Assembly (NCBI RefSeq): GCF_003946145.1
Contig: NZ_RHOC01000002.1
Span: 186,001 to 250,000 of the forward strand
Direction of reading: 5' to 3'
Source of the DNA: Levilactobacillus huananensis
GTDB lineage: Bacteria; Bacillota; Bacilli; Lactobacillales; Lactobacillaceae
DNA length: 64,000 nt
Of the stretch, positions 8,081 to 17,244 are shown piece by piece. Both the position numbers and the translations under genes were made by a program. A model generated the notes under the pieces. The model did no database searches, was not told the origin of the DNA, and worked only from the letters and a program-made list of their open reading frames with translations. How positions within the stretch are numbered: position 1 is the first letter of the stretch; each line of letters opens with the position of its first letter.

Positions 8081-9367
8081 TTAGGCGTTCCAAACGGATT
8101 GGAGCACATTAGTTTGTTCACGGTCGGGACCGACAGACAGAGTTGCAATGTCGACACCGACGAGTTCGGTCAGGCGCTTCACATAGTTTTGTGCGTTGAT
8201 TGGCAGGTCTTCGATAGACTTGCACTGGGTAATGTCTTCAGTCCAGCCTGGGAGTTCTTCGTAAATGGGTTCGCAGGCGGCTAAGGCAGTTAGACTAGCT
8301 GGGTAGTGATAGATGGTTTCGCCATTCAAGCTGTAAGCTTTGCAGATCTTGACAGTCTTGAGACCGGTCAGGACATCGAGACAGTTGAGGGACAGGGTTG
8401 TCAGTCCAGAAACACGCTTGGCGTGGCGAAGGACAACGCTGTCGAACCAACCAATTCGACGAGGACGTTTCGTAACTGTTCCGTATTCGTGGCCGGTTTC
8501 TCGAATAGTGTCGCCGATTTCATCGAATAATTCGGTTGGGAATGGGCCGTCACCGACGCGAGACGTGTAAGCTTTGCAGACACCGACGACGTGATCAATC
8601 TTAGTTGGGCCAACACCGGCACCAATAGTTACGCCACCTGCAACCGGGTTTGAGGACGTCACGAATGGGTAAGTCCCGTGATCGATATCTAACATGACCC
8701 CTTGAGCACCTTCAAACAGGACATTCTTACCGGCATCGATGGCATCGTTGATGACCACGGATGTGTCGGTAACGTGACTCTTGATTTGTTGACCCAAGGC
8801 GTAGTATTCATTGAAGACGTCGTCAAAATCGAGTGGTGCGACGTTGTAGAGTTTGGTTAACACGTTATTTTTTTCAATTAAGTTTTGACGTAATTTATCG
8901 GCGAAAATGTCGTGATCCAATAGATCCGCAATTCGAATTCCGATTCGTTCGGCCTTATCCATATAAGCTGGACCGATTCCCTTGTTGGTGGTACCAATCT
9001 TGTTTTCCTTGGCCTTTTCTTGAGCCTGATCTAACAAGATGTGATAGGGCAGAATCACGTGAGCGCGATCAGAAATCCGAAGATTGTCGGTCGAGACGCC
9101 ATTTTCGTGGAGGTAAGTCAGTTCTTCAATCAGTGACTTTGGATTGACGACAACACCGTTACCGATGACACTCAATTTATCCGCGTAGAAAATTCCAGAA
9201 GGAATCAAGCGTAATTTGAAAGTCTGACCGTTAAAGACGATAGTATGACCGGCGTTATCACCACCCTGGTAGCGGGCAATGACATCAGCCTTCTCACTTA
9301 GAAAATCCGTGATCTTTCCTTTACCTTCATCGCCCCATTGACTACCAACTACTACTGTTGATGACAT
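8081..9367 (-). CDS. purA: Adenylosuccinate synthetase
   Basis: A 428-residue protein of normal length. It joins IMP and aspartate using GTP, the first step from IMP to AMP. The P-loop GDEGKGK is at residues 11-17, the catalytic Asp and His are in the DEGKGK and GDNAGHT segments, and the nucleotide loop ends [11 protein letters not shown]. The start ATG at 9367 has GAGGTG upstream. It shares a 275-bp control region with divergent purB, which carries PurBox-like elements. Confidence 0.97.
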   Translation of the reverse strand: MSSTVVVGSQWGDEGKGKITDFLSEKADVIARYQGGDNAGHTIVFNGQTFKLRLIPSGIFYADKLSVIGNGVVVNPKSLIEELTYLHENGVSTDNLRISDRAHVILPYHILLDQAQEKAKENKIGTTNKGIGPAYMDKAERIGIRIADLLDHDIFADKLRQNLIEKNNVLTKLYNVAPLDFDDVFNEYYALGQQIKSHVTDTSVVINDAIDAGKNVLFEGAQGVMLDIDHGTYPFVTSSNPVAGGVTIGAGVGPTKIDHVVGVCKAYTSRVGDGPFPTELFDEIGDTIRETGHEYGTVTKRPRRIGWFDSVVLRHAKRVSGLTTLSLNCLDVLTGLKTVKICKAYSLNGETIYHYPASLTALAACEPIYEELPGWTEDITQCKSIEDLPINAQNYVKRLTELVGVDIATLSVGPDREQTNVLQSVWNA

Positions 9368-9394
9368 AACAACACCTCATCGCTTTATTTTACT

Positions 9395-9437
9395 GAGCCG
9401 AACGCCCAGCAAGATTCAGTGTACCAAGTTCGGATTT
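9395..9437. promoter_or_regulatory. PurR PurBox-like pair between purA and purB
   Basis: CCGAAC at 9399-9404 and GTTCGG at 9428-9433 are inverted, with 23 bp between cores. That equals the 16-17 bp between two 13-bp PurBoxes plus their 3-bp flanks described for B. subtilis PurR. The second box fits AWWWCCGAACWWT well on the minus strand; the first only in its core. A further pair lies at 9450-9462 (AAATGCGAACTAT) and 9482-9494, with a 19-bp gap. Confidence 0.5.
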
Positions 9438-9642
9438 AAAAATCAAGCGAAATGCGAACTATTTTTAAATAAATAGTGATAAAAGTTCTGAATATTCAGC
9501 GAAGAAACGAATTATCCCCTTAAATAGTCGTTGGATGCTGGCTAAAATGGGATGAACTATGATATGATAGCCAATGGCGTAATACACTAACTATAAAATT
9601 AATGTTCGTCTTTTAATTCTTTTCTGATATAGGAGGAAACGC

Positions 9643-10938
9643 ATGTTAGAACGTTATACCCGTCCGGAAATGGGCCAAATTTGGTCATTAGAAAATCAGT
9701 ATCAATCCTGGCTGGCTGTCGAAGTTGCCATTGATGAAGCCTGGGCTCAGGTCGGTGAGGTACCAGTCGCCGATGCCCAGAAGATTCGCGAACACGCGAC
9801 ATTTGACGTTGACCGCATCGCTGAAATTGAAGCGGTCACCCATCATGATATGGTTGCCTTCACGCGAAATGTTTCAGAATCTCTCGGGGCTGAACGCAAG
9901 TGGATTCACTTTGGGGTTACGAGTACCGACGTCGTAGACACGGCGCAGGGGGTTCGGTTAAAGCAAGCGAATACGCAAATTCGACAGAGCTTGACGACAT
10001 TGATTGAAACACTTGGCAATATGGCGCGACAATATAAGGATACGGTCATGATCGGCCGGACCCATGGGGTTCAAGCTGAACCGACAACGTTTGGCTTGAA
10101 GATTGCTCGCTTCTACGCGGAGATGCAACGTAACTTGGATCGGTTTGATCGAGTGACAGCTGGCGTCGAGACCGGTAAAATCAGTGGGGCCGTCGGGACG
10201 TTTGCTAACGTACCACCTGAGGTTGAAACCTACGTTTGTGAGAACTTAGGTCTAACGCCACAGCCCATTGCTAGTCAGGTCTTACCACGCGATCTCCATG
10301 CTGATTATGTCGCGACCTTAGCTCTGATTGGGACGAGTGTAGAGAACATTGCCACTGAGATTCGTGGCCTGCAACGTTCGGAGATTCATGAGGTTGAAGA
10401 ACATTTTAACCCCGGCCAGAAGGGATCCTCAGCGATGCCACACAAACGTAACCCGATTGGTTCTGAAAATGTGACGGGTTTGGCACGGGTTTTGCGGGGA
10501 ACCATGGTGACAGCTTATGAAGACGTCAGTCTCTGGCATGAACGTGACATCTCTCATTCTTCCGCAGAACGTATGATTTTACCGGAGAGTACAACGTTAC
10601 TGGATTACATGTTGCATCGAATCAATCGTATTTTGACCAACTTAGATGTTTTTCCAGAGACGATGCTGGCAAATATGAATCGCACTTATGGTCTGATTTA
10701 CAGTCAACGGCTACTGTTGAAGTTAATTGAATCTGGGTTGAGTCGTGAGGACGCGTACGACCTGGTTCAACCGTTGACGGCCCAAGCTTGGGATCAACAG
10801 GTTCAGTTTCGGCCATTAGTTGAGGCTAACGCAGACATTACTGCACGGCTGACGCCGGATCAGATCGCCGATGCTTTTGACTATCATTACCATTTGCGGC
10901 GAATTGATTTGATTTTTAAACGGCTTGGCTTAAATTAA
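9643..10938 (+). CDS. purB: Adenylosuccinate lyase
   Basis: A 431-residue fumarase/aspartase superfamily enzyme. It splits adenylosuccinate to AMP and fumarate and SAICAR to AICAR. The family signature GSSAMPHKRNP is at about residues 262-272, with catalytic Ser in the flexible loop, and the TSTDVVDT and THGVQAEP segments are the other active-site regions. ATG at 9643 follows TAGGAGGAAA. Divergent from purA, it completes IMP-to-AMP conversion and ends at a strong hairpin terminator. Confidence 0.96.
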   Translation: MLERYTRPEMGQIWSLENQYQSWLAVEVAIDEAWAQVGEVPVADAQKIREHATFDVDRIAEIEAVTHHDMVAFTRNVSESLGAERKWIHFGVTSTDVVDTAQGVRLKQANTQIRQSLTTLIETLGNMARQYKDTVMIGRTHGVQAEPTTFGLKIARFYAEMQRNLDRFDRVTAGVETGKISGAVGTFANVPPEVETYVCENLGLTPQPIASQVLPRDLHADYVATLALIGTSVENIATEIRGLQRSEIHEVEEHFNPGQKGSSAMPHKRNPIGSENVTGLARVLRGTMVTAYEDVSLWHERDISHSSAERMILPESTTLLDYMLHRINRILTNLDVFPETMLANMNRTYGLIYSQRLLLKLIESGLSREDAYDLVQPLTAQAWDQQVQFRPLVEANADITARLTPDQIADAFDYHYHLRRIDLIFKRLGLN

Positions 10939-10961
10939 TTCCAAAATTATGAGGACAAAAC

Positions 10962-10990
10962 AAAAAGAACTCATTAGGAGTTCTTTTTGT
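10962..10990 (+). terminator. Terminator of purB
   Basis: AAAAAGAACTC-ATTAG-GAGTTCTTTTT, 11-bp stem with T-run, 24 nt after the stop codon. Confidence 0.88.
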
Positions 10991-11197
10991 TTGAAATCCG
11001 GAAGTATTCCGAAACCGCTTTACGTCTGCAAGTTGATATAGCTGAAACGTGTGCCAAAAGAAATTGGTTCTGCCCGCTAGGCTTTATACGGCTGAATCGA
11101 GGCCTTTCTCAGCTCATCTACGATAGATGGCCATTAATTAACTTTGCCTCATAACGATTTACTTAAATGATAAGTTAGGTATACTACTGGACGAGCC

Positions 11198-11345
11198 AAA
11201 AACCACCGCACACTCCGGGGAGGAGGATGCGGTGGTTTTTGATTGAGGAGTGAGGTCACTTAGGGGGAGTGACGCTCAGTTAGAGGAGTGGTTAGGCTTG
11301 AGGGAACCTAACCCATGATCAGATTCTCTTTGGGGGAGAGAATCT
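11198..11345 (-). ncRNA. Candidate structured sRNA: four hairpins with C-rich loops
   Basis: The 540-bp gap 10939-11477 lies between convergent genes and holds four consecutive hairpins: 11321-11345 (9 perfect bp), 11290-11313 (7+2 bp), 11251-11278 (10 bp with one bulge) and 11198-11240 (13 perfect bp, T-run after it). Read on the minus strand, the loops are CCCCC, CCCTC, CCCCC and TCCTCCTCCCC, and the linkers carry CTCCTC twice. These are complementary to Shine-Dalgarno sites, as in Firmicute sRNAs with UCCC loops. Hairpin 11198-11240 would be the minus-strand terminator. I see no convincing minus-strand promoter; a plus-strand TATACT at 11180-11185 has a weak -35, so strand is not settled. 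Confidence 0.55.
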
Positions 11346-11477
11346 AAAAGGGATTGGATATAGAATTTGACTAGTAACAGCTATTGGCTAATTACTATGA
11401 TGATAACTATACCCGGACTTTGTGACGAGAAAAGGGGTCAGACTGTGACGACTTTTAGATCATTTGTTAAAGGAAGT

Positions 11478-12437
11478 CTAAACCTGTGATTTTTCTTCGA
11501 CGGAACTGTCAAAGTAGGTTTTTAAAAACTCGGTCACGTGAGCGCGATAACGGTCTGGGTTGATCCAGAAACTCTCAGCATGTGAGGCGTTGCGAACGAT
11601 CCAGAGTTGTTTTGGCGCGTGGGTAGCGGCGTAGTTCTCGTAGGCCATCCCCACAGGAACGTAGACGTCCCGTTCCCCGTGAATAAAGAGAATCGGTCGT
11701 TTATTTTTCTTTAATTGATCGGTGGCGGTGACATCCCCTAGATAATAGCCGAGGCGTCGTTTAGAAATGGTGCTGACCAATGGCTCGATCGGATACTTGG
11801 GTAAATGAAATTGGCGTTTGAGCAGATAGGTGAGCTCCGCTTCGATGCTAGAGTAGCCACAGTCAGCGATGATTGCTTTGACCTGATCAGGCAATGTTTC
11901 GCCAGAGAGCATTTCCATCGTGGCGCCCCCCATGCTGACACCAAATAGAAGAATCTTAACGTTCGCATCAGCACGGTCGATGACTTGTTGGATCCATTGT
12001 AGATAATCCAAGCGGTCAAGCCAACCGAAGCTGATGTACTTGCCGGCACTCTCACCGTGCCCACGGTCGTCTGGCAGAAGAACGTTAAAGCCTAACTGGT
12101 GATACATCTGAGCGAAGTTCGCCATGGTTTCGCCATTTCCCTTATAACCATGGGAGATAATAACTGTTTTATGGCTAGGCGTTTCGGCCGGAATATATTC
12201 GGCAACCATTCTGTTTTTAGGATCATGTTCGTGGAGATACCATTTTTCCTTCTTAACCTGCTGAAACCAATCAACGTAGGCATAGTAGGCATCTGCGTAT
12301 TTTTGCTTATCAGCGGAGGTCTCAGGAACGTAGTTGACCCGCTTGAAGGCAAAGTTAAACAGGCGTTCACTGGCAATTAAAGAGGTTGCAGCCAATCCGA
12401 CAAGGGGCAGTGCCCAAGTCAATGTTTTCTTTTTCAT
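11478..12437 (-). CDS. Alpha/beta hydrolase with N-terminal membrane anchor
   Basis: A 319-residue protein. Residues about 7-23 are a hydrophobic signal anchor, so the catalytic domain is probably extracytoplasmic. The oxyanion region is SHGYKGNGE, the nucleophile elbow GVSMGGATM, the acid HGERDVYVP and the histidine NASHAESF, giving a complete Ser-Asp-His triad (peptidase S9/YqkD-like family, about 300 residues). ATG 12437 follows AAAGGACC. The substrate is unknown. It is downstream of, and on the same strand as, a phosphatase gene but separated by a terminator. Confidence 0.85.
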   Translation of the reverse strand: MKKKTLTWALPLVGLAATSLIASERLFNFAFKRVNYVPETSADKQKYADAYYAYVDWFQQVKKEKWYLHEHDPKNRMVAEYIPAETPSHKTVIISHGYKGNGETMANFAQMYHQLGFNVLLPDDRGHGESAGKYISFGWLDRLDYLQWIQQVIDRADANVKILLFGVSMGGATMEMLSGETLPDQVKAIIADCGYSSIEAELTYLLKRQFHLPKYPIEPLVSTISKRRLGYYLGDVTATDQLKKNKRPILFIHGERDVYVPVGMAYENYAATHAPKQLWIVRNASHAESFWINPDRYRAHVTEFLKTYFDSSVEEKSQV

Positions 12438-12465
12438 CTAATCAGGTCCTTTCTGGTAAGGGGTT

Positions 12466-12503
12466 AAAAAGCCAGACTAACCGTGTTTGACGGGTAGTCT
12501 GGC
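12466..12503 (-). terminator. Terminator of the tyrosine phosphatase gene
   Basis: On the minus strand GCCAGACTA...TAGTCTGGC followed by TTTTT, just after the phosphatase stop. Confidence 0.8.
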
Positions 12504-12509
12504 GCTCAC

Positions 12510-13304
12510 TTAGTCTAGGTAGAGTTTCTTCAAATCCTTGATGTCGCCATTGGAGACATTGAGGACGTCATGTAAATAATCCTGAGTCCCACCGTACTGC
12601 GTGTTGATGATTTTCATAGCAGAATCAAAGTAGTCTGCATTTACAGTGTACAGGGCGCGCATATTGGTGACAAAGGTCTCGTTTAAGCCTTGAGCTTTGG
12701 CCTCGGCAGCCTGACGGTTCACGCGAGGAGCGACAGCCTGATTGGTCAATAGGTAGTCTTGACGAATAATCTGAGGGTCGACGCCTAAAGCACTCATTGC
12801 AAAGAAGGCGCCAATCCCGGTCCGGTCCTTACCAGCTGTACAGTGGAAGAGGACGGACTGGTCAAGTTGCTCGTTAGCTAGCAAAGTCGCAAAGAAATCA
12901 TGATAGGCTTCTTGGGCGGTCTGCAGGGTAATCATCTGGCGGTAAACATCCAGCATGTGCAGGTGACCGGCCTGATCGTTCTTCGAGAAACGGGCGGCCA
13001 GCTCTTCTTGACTAGCCGATGCGTCGGTTTCATCATCAGCTGGGAAGACCGGCAGAAAGCGGTAGGTGACACCAGCCGGGACCTTATCGGGTGCCTGACG
13101 TTGCTCATCCTTGGAACGGAAATCAACGTCGGTAATAACCCCATAATCACTGAGGTGTTGTTGGTCAGCGGGGGTGAGGTCCGCTAAGCCGGCGGTTCGA
13201 ACTAATTTATGCCATTTAACGGTGTGCCCATCAATTGTGGGGTACCCTCCCAATTCGCGGAAGTTAATCCCTCCGGTCACATCTAGCATTCGATTATTTG
13301 TCAT
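12510..13304 (-). CDS. Tyrosine-protein phosphatase (Y_phosphatase3 family)
   Basis: A 264-residue cytoplasmic phosphatase of the MptpB/LipA-like group. The P-loop HCTAGKDRTG holds the catalytic Cys and Arg plus the Lys and Asp typical of this group, which can act on phosphotyrosine, phosphoserine and phosphoinositides. The N-terminal GGINFRELGGYPT motif is the conserved family start. ATG at 13304 with AAAGGGTGGG upstream is chosen over an upstream TTG. No kinase is adjacent, so the physiological substrate is unknown. Confidence 0.9.
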   Translation of the reverse strand: MTNNRMLDVTGGINFRELGGYPTIDGHTVKWHKLVRTAGLADLTPADQQHLSDYGVITDVDFRSKDEQRQAPDKVPAGVTYRFLPVFPADDETDASASQEELAARFSKNDQAGHLHMLDVYRQMITLQTAQEAYHDFFATLLANEQLDQSVLFHCTAGKDRTGIGAFFAMSALGVDPQIIRQDYLLTNQAVAPRVNRQAAEAKAQGLNETFVTNMRALYTVNADYFDSAMKIINTQYGGTQDYLHDVLNVSNGDIKDLKKLYLD

Positions 13305-13570
13305 GTGTTCCCACCCTTTCAAATATTGTTTGTTACCCGTCCTATTCTACCGGTTTTTCAAGAAATTACCTAGTAATTGATTCTGAGGGAGGCGTTTTGT
13401 CCCCAAACGCTGTATACTGACACTATGTGTTCGGCTAAATTTTGGTCGTGATGAGACTGAGAAAATAGATCGCTCACGGCTAGTTGGCAGGGATTAAGCC
13501 TTGCCAGTAGACAGGATTAGACGAGAGAGTTTCGAGAATTGATGAAGGTTTAAAGATAAGGGTGATAGGC
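13305..13570. other. Divergent intergenic region with leader hairpin
   Basis: A TATACT at 13421-13426 could serve the rightward esterase gene. Its leader would contain the hairpin CTAGTTGGCAGGG-ATTAAG-CCTTGCCAGTAG at about 13481-13512, without a T-run. No gene or known riboswitch is seen. Confidence 0.3.
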
Positions 13571-14458
13571 GTGAGTTTGCGTGGAAAATGGCTACTTTTC
13601 AAAACCAAACACAGTCAACTCAAGCAACAGATGCAGCAGGCATTTTTACAGCCTAGTCGGCGCAATCAGGCCGTTGTTCCCCAAAAGTTTCCGGCTAATA
13701 TTGTAACTAAGGAGCGAACCATCTTCGGTGGCCGTCTCTTGACCGCGGGGTCCGGTGCACCACAACCGCAGCACATCATGCTGTTTCATGGTGGTGCGTA
13801 TACTATGGAGGGGACCACGAGCCATCGACAAATGATGGTGTCCCTGATCGAACAGGCTAATGTTCGGATCACCTATGTGGATTACCCTCTAGTACCGGAA
13901 GCCACAGTTGAGGAAACCGTGGTGTTTGTCATGACCGTTTATAGCTACCTGCGTGCACAATACCCAGACGATGAATTCTTTCTAATGGGGGATTCTGCTG
14001 GCGGTGGACTAGCGTTAACGTTACTACAACAACTAGCGTTACGTGACGAACCGCTGCCAGCCGGAACTATCTTGATCTCGCCGTGGACAGACCTGAGTAT
14101 GATGAATCCTGACTTAACGGCCGCAGCCAAGCATGATCCGTTCCTGACGTTGGAAACCTTGAAACGCATTGGTTACGAGTACGCTGGCAAATATCCGGTC
14201 ACGGATCCCTTGGTTAGCCCCATCTATGGCAACTTCGATCACTTAGGAAAGATTAAGCTGTATTTTGGCACGAATGAGCTACTCCAAGCCGATGACGAAC
14301 GACTGTTACAGAAGCTTTCGGCTGCAGAGGGCACACCCTTTACCGCACACGTCATGGCGTCCATGCTTCACGATTATATTCTCTGGCCCCATTTGCCGGA
14401 GACCAAGCGAACGTTGAAAGAGATTAAGCAGTTCGTGTTGACGGGAAAATTGAATTAA
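13571..14458 (+). CDS. Alpha/beta hydrolase, HSL-type esterase/lipase
   Basis: A 295-residue hydrolase of the hormone-sensitive-lipase group. It has the oxyanion motif HGGAY (about residue 74) and the nucleophile elbow GDSAGGGLAL (about residue 141). The acid residue region is FGTNELLQADDERL and the histidine is in MLHDYILWP. Such enzymes hydrolyse short-chain esters in the cytoplasm. GTG at 13571 has AAGGG 8 nt upstream and is preferred to the earlier GTG at 13562. It is monocistronic. Confidence 0.88.
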   Translation: MSLRGKWLLFKTKHSQLKQQMQQAFLQPSRRNQAVVPQKFPANIVTKERTIFGGRLLTAGSGAPQPQHIMLFHGGAYTMEGTTSHRQMMVSLIEQANVRITYVDYPLVPEATVEETVVFVMTVYSYLRAQYPDDEFFLMGDSAGGGLALTLLQQLALRDEPLPAGTILISPWTDLSMMNPDLTAAAKHDPFLTLETLKRIGYEYAGKYPVTDPLVSPIYGNFDHLGKIKLYFGTNELLQADDERLLQKLSAAEGTPFTAHVMASMLHDYILWPHLPETKRTLKEIKQFVLTGKLN

Positions 14459-14464
14459 CCTAAA

Positions 14465-14500
14465 TAAAGCCATCCGGAAAAGATTCCGGATGGCTTTTTC
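14465..14500. terminator. Bidirectional terminator after the esterase gene
   Basis: AAAGCCATCCGGAA / TTCCGGATGGCTTTTT between convergent genes. Confidence 0.88.
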
Positions 14501-14512
14501 AATCGCATTTGG

Positions 14513-15169
14513 TTAAACATCCACGTGGTGTTTTAGGCGAGGGAAGACGTGGAAGTCTGCCCAGGCCATGACAATCCCTTGGGTAATGAGCGCCCAGACC
14601 GTCCCAAAGCCGATGGCGTGTAGGTCACCGGTAAATAGGTAGGCTAGCACGATAATTGTCAGCGGTGGCAAGTAGCTCACCCATTGGGCTAGAACCGCCG
14701 ATCCCCGCAGGTATTTAAATCGCAGGATGTAGGCCAGATCGTCGTTGGGATGCATGATGATATTGCATCGTTGATAGATCGATACGGCGAAGGCGACCCC
14801 AAAAAGGCCAATGATATCGACAATGATACGACCGGTCAGGTTGAGCTGATTGACACCCAGCCAGTTCCAGAAGTAACCAAACCATTCAACCAAATAACTA
14901 AAAGGCAGAATGTACAGCAGGTTGGAGATGAAACGACGCCGGTCGAATTTACCTAATAAGGCTTGATTCAGTAATGTCACAGCGATGCCATATAGGAAGA
15001 GGGTGGTTCCCAGTGGCACGTGAATCCAGTTCGACAGATTGACCGACGACCCGGTCCAAACGGCACTTCCCAGGTTAGTAGAGATGGTCAGTGCGTTCGC
15101 GGCAGAGTTCAATAGGATGGAAAATCCTAAAAAACGCATTCGTTGGCCATAATCCTTCATCTTTGCCAC
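14513..15169 (-). CDS. YczE/YyaS-type integral membrane protein
   Basis: A 218-residue protein with about five hydrophobic segments. The opening helix contains GFSILLNSAANALTISTNLG, typical of the YczE/YyaS/YitT-like membrane family, whose function is unknown. The first codon is taken as GTG at 15169 with GAGGGTGAG upstream; ATG at 15158-15160 is the alternative but is too far from a ribosome binding site. It is convergent with the esterase gene. Confidence 0.75.
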   Translation of the reverse strand: MAKMKDYGQRMRFLGFSILLNSAANALTISTNLGSAVWTGSSVNLSNWIHVPLGTTLFLYGIAVTLLNQALLGKFDRRRFISNLLYILPFSYLVEWFGYFWNWLGVNQLNLTGRIIVDIIGLFGVAFAVSIYQRCNIIMHPNDDLAYILRFKYLRGSAVLAQWVSYLPPLTIIVLAYLFTGDLHAIGFGTVWALITQGIVMAWADFHVFPRLKHHVDV

Positions 15170-15247
15170 AAGCTCACCCTCGCTTCCTTCAGTCTATGTT
15201 CTAGTGTAGAGGAAGTTGACGGGAAGTGAAAGCCCTTTACTGCAATT

Positions 15248-15982
15248 TTATAAGTTAGGGGTACGCTTGGCGGCACGCTGGATGAAATTCACGAAAATCT
15301 GACGGGACTCTTCGTGGTGCTTATACATGTTTTCTGGATGCCATTGCACAGCCACGATTTGGTCGCTATTAGTGGACTCCAGGGCCTCAATGACCTGGTC
15401 ATCGGCCTTGGCAATTGCGGTCAGGCTTGGGGCCACGTCTTTGACAGCTTGATGATGTCGGGAGTTAACGTATGGTCGAACGCCCATCAGGTCACTCAGA
15501 ACGCTGGTTGGATCGACGGTGATGTGATGGCTGGGTTGATTGCCCATAGCAGCCTGGCTATGCTTTAATTCTGCAGTCGGATCTTCGCTGAGATCCTGGT
15601 AAAGGGTGCCACCCAATCCGACATTGATCAATTGGAGCCCGCGGCAGATGCCGAGAATGGCCTTGTTCTGGGCGACGGATTGGCGCAAGAGTTCGATCTC
15701 AAAAAGATCACGCTTCCGGTAGGTTTTTCCCAGTCGTAGGTGAGGCTCCTCATGATAGAAGGTAGGGTCGACATCGAATCCGCCGAGAAAAGCCACACCA
15801 TCGAATAGGGGCAAGTAATCAGCGACGTCACTGGGATCGACACTAGGAAGAATGATGGGTAAGCCACCGGCTTTGACGATGGCCTCGACGGCTGGTCGAG
15901 GGGCAAAGGCAGCATTTCGTTCGTTAATGATGTTGGTAGCCTCGTCGAGGGTGTCGGCGGGTAAAGCAATTCGTGGGCGCAT
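15248..15982 (-). CDS. Gamma-glutamyl-gamma-aminobutyrate hydrolase family (peptidase C26)
   Basis: A 244-residue class I glutamine amidotransferase-like hydrolase. The nucleophile elbow GICRGLQLINVGLGG holds the catalytic Cys, and QWHPE near the end carries His and Glu of the triad. PuuD-type members cleave gamma-glutamyl-GABA or related gamma-glutamyl amides in the cytoplasm. ATG at 15982 has AAAGGAAG upstream; upstream in-frame codons lack one. No polyamine genes are adjacent, so the substrate is inferred from family only. Confidence 0.88.
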   Translation of the reverse strand: MRPRIALPADTLDEATNIINERNAAFAPRPAVEAIVKAGGLPIILPSVDPSDVADYLPLFDGVAFLGGFDVDPTFYHEEPHLRLGKTYRKRDLFEIELLRQSVAQNKAILGICRGLQLINVGLGGTLYQDLSEDPTAELKHSQAAMGNQPSHHITVDPTSVLSDLMGVRPYVNSRHHQAVKDVAPSLTAIAKADDQVIEALESTNSDQIVAVQWHPENMYKHHEESRQIFVNFIQRAAKRTPNL

Positions 15983-16140
15983 GGCGTCGCTTCCTTTCAG
16001 ACAGTTGTTTACCGCCCAGTATACCCATTTCACTAGGTACTTGTCATCACTGAGTCACCTAACCTTGACGAAATAGTTCACAAAATCTGAGTTTAATCTT
16101 ATAGTAGAGAGGTGGAATAAAATAAAGCGAGGTAAACAAG

Positions 16141-16386
16141 ATGACAGAACGGCAATTGATTCAAGAAATTTTGAATTCCGAAGCGGTTGAATACAGCTTT
16201 GAAAACGTCGATGAAGACTCTAAGGAATACACGCTTTTATTAAAGAAACAAGACAAAGACGTGCGGCCAATCGAAACACTCAACGAAGAGATCAAGAAAT
16301 ACTTCCAGAGTGCGAACTTCGATTATCATGAAGACATGAACCCTGATGGCGACGGTGATATCCGTTTGGTCATCAAGCGGAGCTAG
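16141..16386 (+). CDS. Small acidic protein of unknown function
   Basis: An 81-residue, Glu/Asp-rich soluble protein without Cys, signal or membrane segment. ATG at 16141 follows GCGAGGT. The pattern of alternating short strands and one amphipathic helix (LNEEIKKYFQ) suggests a small alpha/beta fold. I do not recognise the family. Its upstream gap is short and it precedes a DNA glycosylase gene by 73 nt on the same strand, so co-transcription is possible. Confidence 0.65.
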   Translation: MTERQLIQEILNSEAVEYSFENVDEDSKEYTLLLKKQDKDVRPIETLNEEIKKYFQSANFDYHEDMNPDGDGDIRLVIKRS

Positions 16387-16459
16387 GCGTCACAGAATGA
16401 GAAGTTAATGGCCGGTCACGAAGGTGGCTGACCTTTTTATTTGGGAAGGAGATCCGTAC

Positions 16460-17107
16460 ATGACGCTTATGGAACTCTATCACTTGATGGCTAACGAAAT
16501 GGGGCCGCAACCTTGGCTGCGACCGGGGACACCATGGGCGGAAACACCGGTGGAAATTATGTTGGGTGCGATTCTGGTTCAGAATACGAACTGGCGTAAC
16601 GTAGAACCGTCGCTGATTAAGATCAAGGCGGCTACACAATTTGAGCCAGCAAAGTTGCGACTGTATACACCGGAAACCTTGGTCCCATTGATTCAAAGTA
16701 GCGGGTTTTACCACCGCAAGAGCGAAGCTATTTTGGCCCTGGCTGATTGGTTGGGAAGCGCTAATGATGATCTGATGGCATTGCGCCGGCGTGATGGGGA
16801 CAGCTTACGCGAAGAGCTGTTAGCCATTACTGGGATCGGCAACGAAACGGCGGATTATATTTTGATGTACACGCTGGATCACGGGACCTTTATGGTGGAT
16901 ACTTATGCCCGTAGACTCTTCACTTGGTTGGGGACAACCATGCCTAAAACCTATTCGGCCTTTCAGCGCAAGGTTCTGCCACAGTTGGATTTTACCCTCA
17001 CAGATTTTCAGGAATTTCATGCGCTGATCGATGAATTCGGTAAACAAATTAAATCCTCATCAGATTTCGAACAATCCTTCTTAGCTGGTCAACATCTTAG
17101 CGTTTAA
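16460..17107 (+). CDS. Endonuclease III-like DNA glycosylase (MagIII/COG2231 type)
   Basis: A 215-residue HhH-GPD protein that would excise damaged bases. The helix-hairpin-helix is ITGIGNETADYIL at about residues 125-137, and the catalytic Asp is in MVDTYARR. The Lys that makes Nth a beta-lyase (GVGRKTA) is Glu here, and the protein has no cysteine at all, so no 4Fe-4S cluster. It therefore looks monofunctional, like the 3-methyladenine glycosylase MagIII group. ATG at 16460 has GAAGGAGA 7-8 nt upstream. The residue comparison is by memory. Confidence 0.8.
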   Translation: MTLMELYHLMANEMGPQPWLRPGTPWAETPVEIMLGAILVQNTNWRNVEPSLIKIKAATQFEPAKLRLYTPETLVPLIQSSGFYHRKSEAILALADWLGSANDDLMALRRRDGDSLREELLAITGIGNETADYILMYTLDHGTFMVDTYARRLFTWLGTTMPKTYSAFQRKVLPQLDFTLTDFQEFHALIDEFGKQIKSSSDFEQSFLAGQHLSV

Positions 17108-17192
17108 AGCTTAAGAATCTGCCAAATCTAGCTGTGGGTGGGCAAAATTGGCGGGTTTTGGCGGGGAACATGCTATGATTAGTGCATTGAAA

Positions 17193-17207
17193 TTGAAACC
17201 GCTTTCG
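17193..17207 (+). promoter_or_regulatory. CcpA cre-like site before glpK
   Basis: TTGAAACCGCTTTCG matches 14 of 15 positions of WTGNAANCGNWNNCW. It lies just downstream of a possible -10 (TATGAT, 17174-17179) and 37 nt before glpK, a position suited to repression. Confidence 0.6.
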
Positions 17208-17244
17208 ATTTTAGCGGTGTTTTAGTTGGAGGGAGACATTACAT

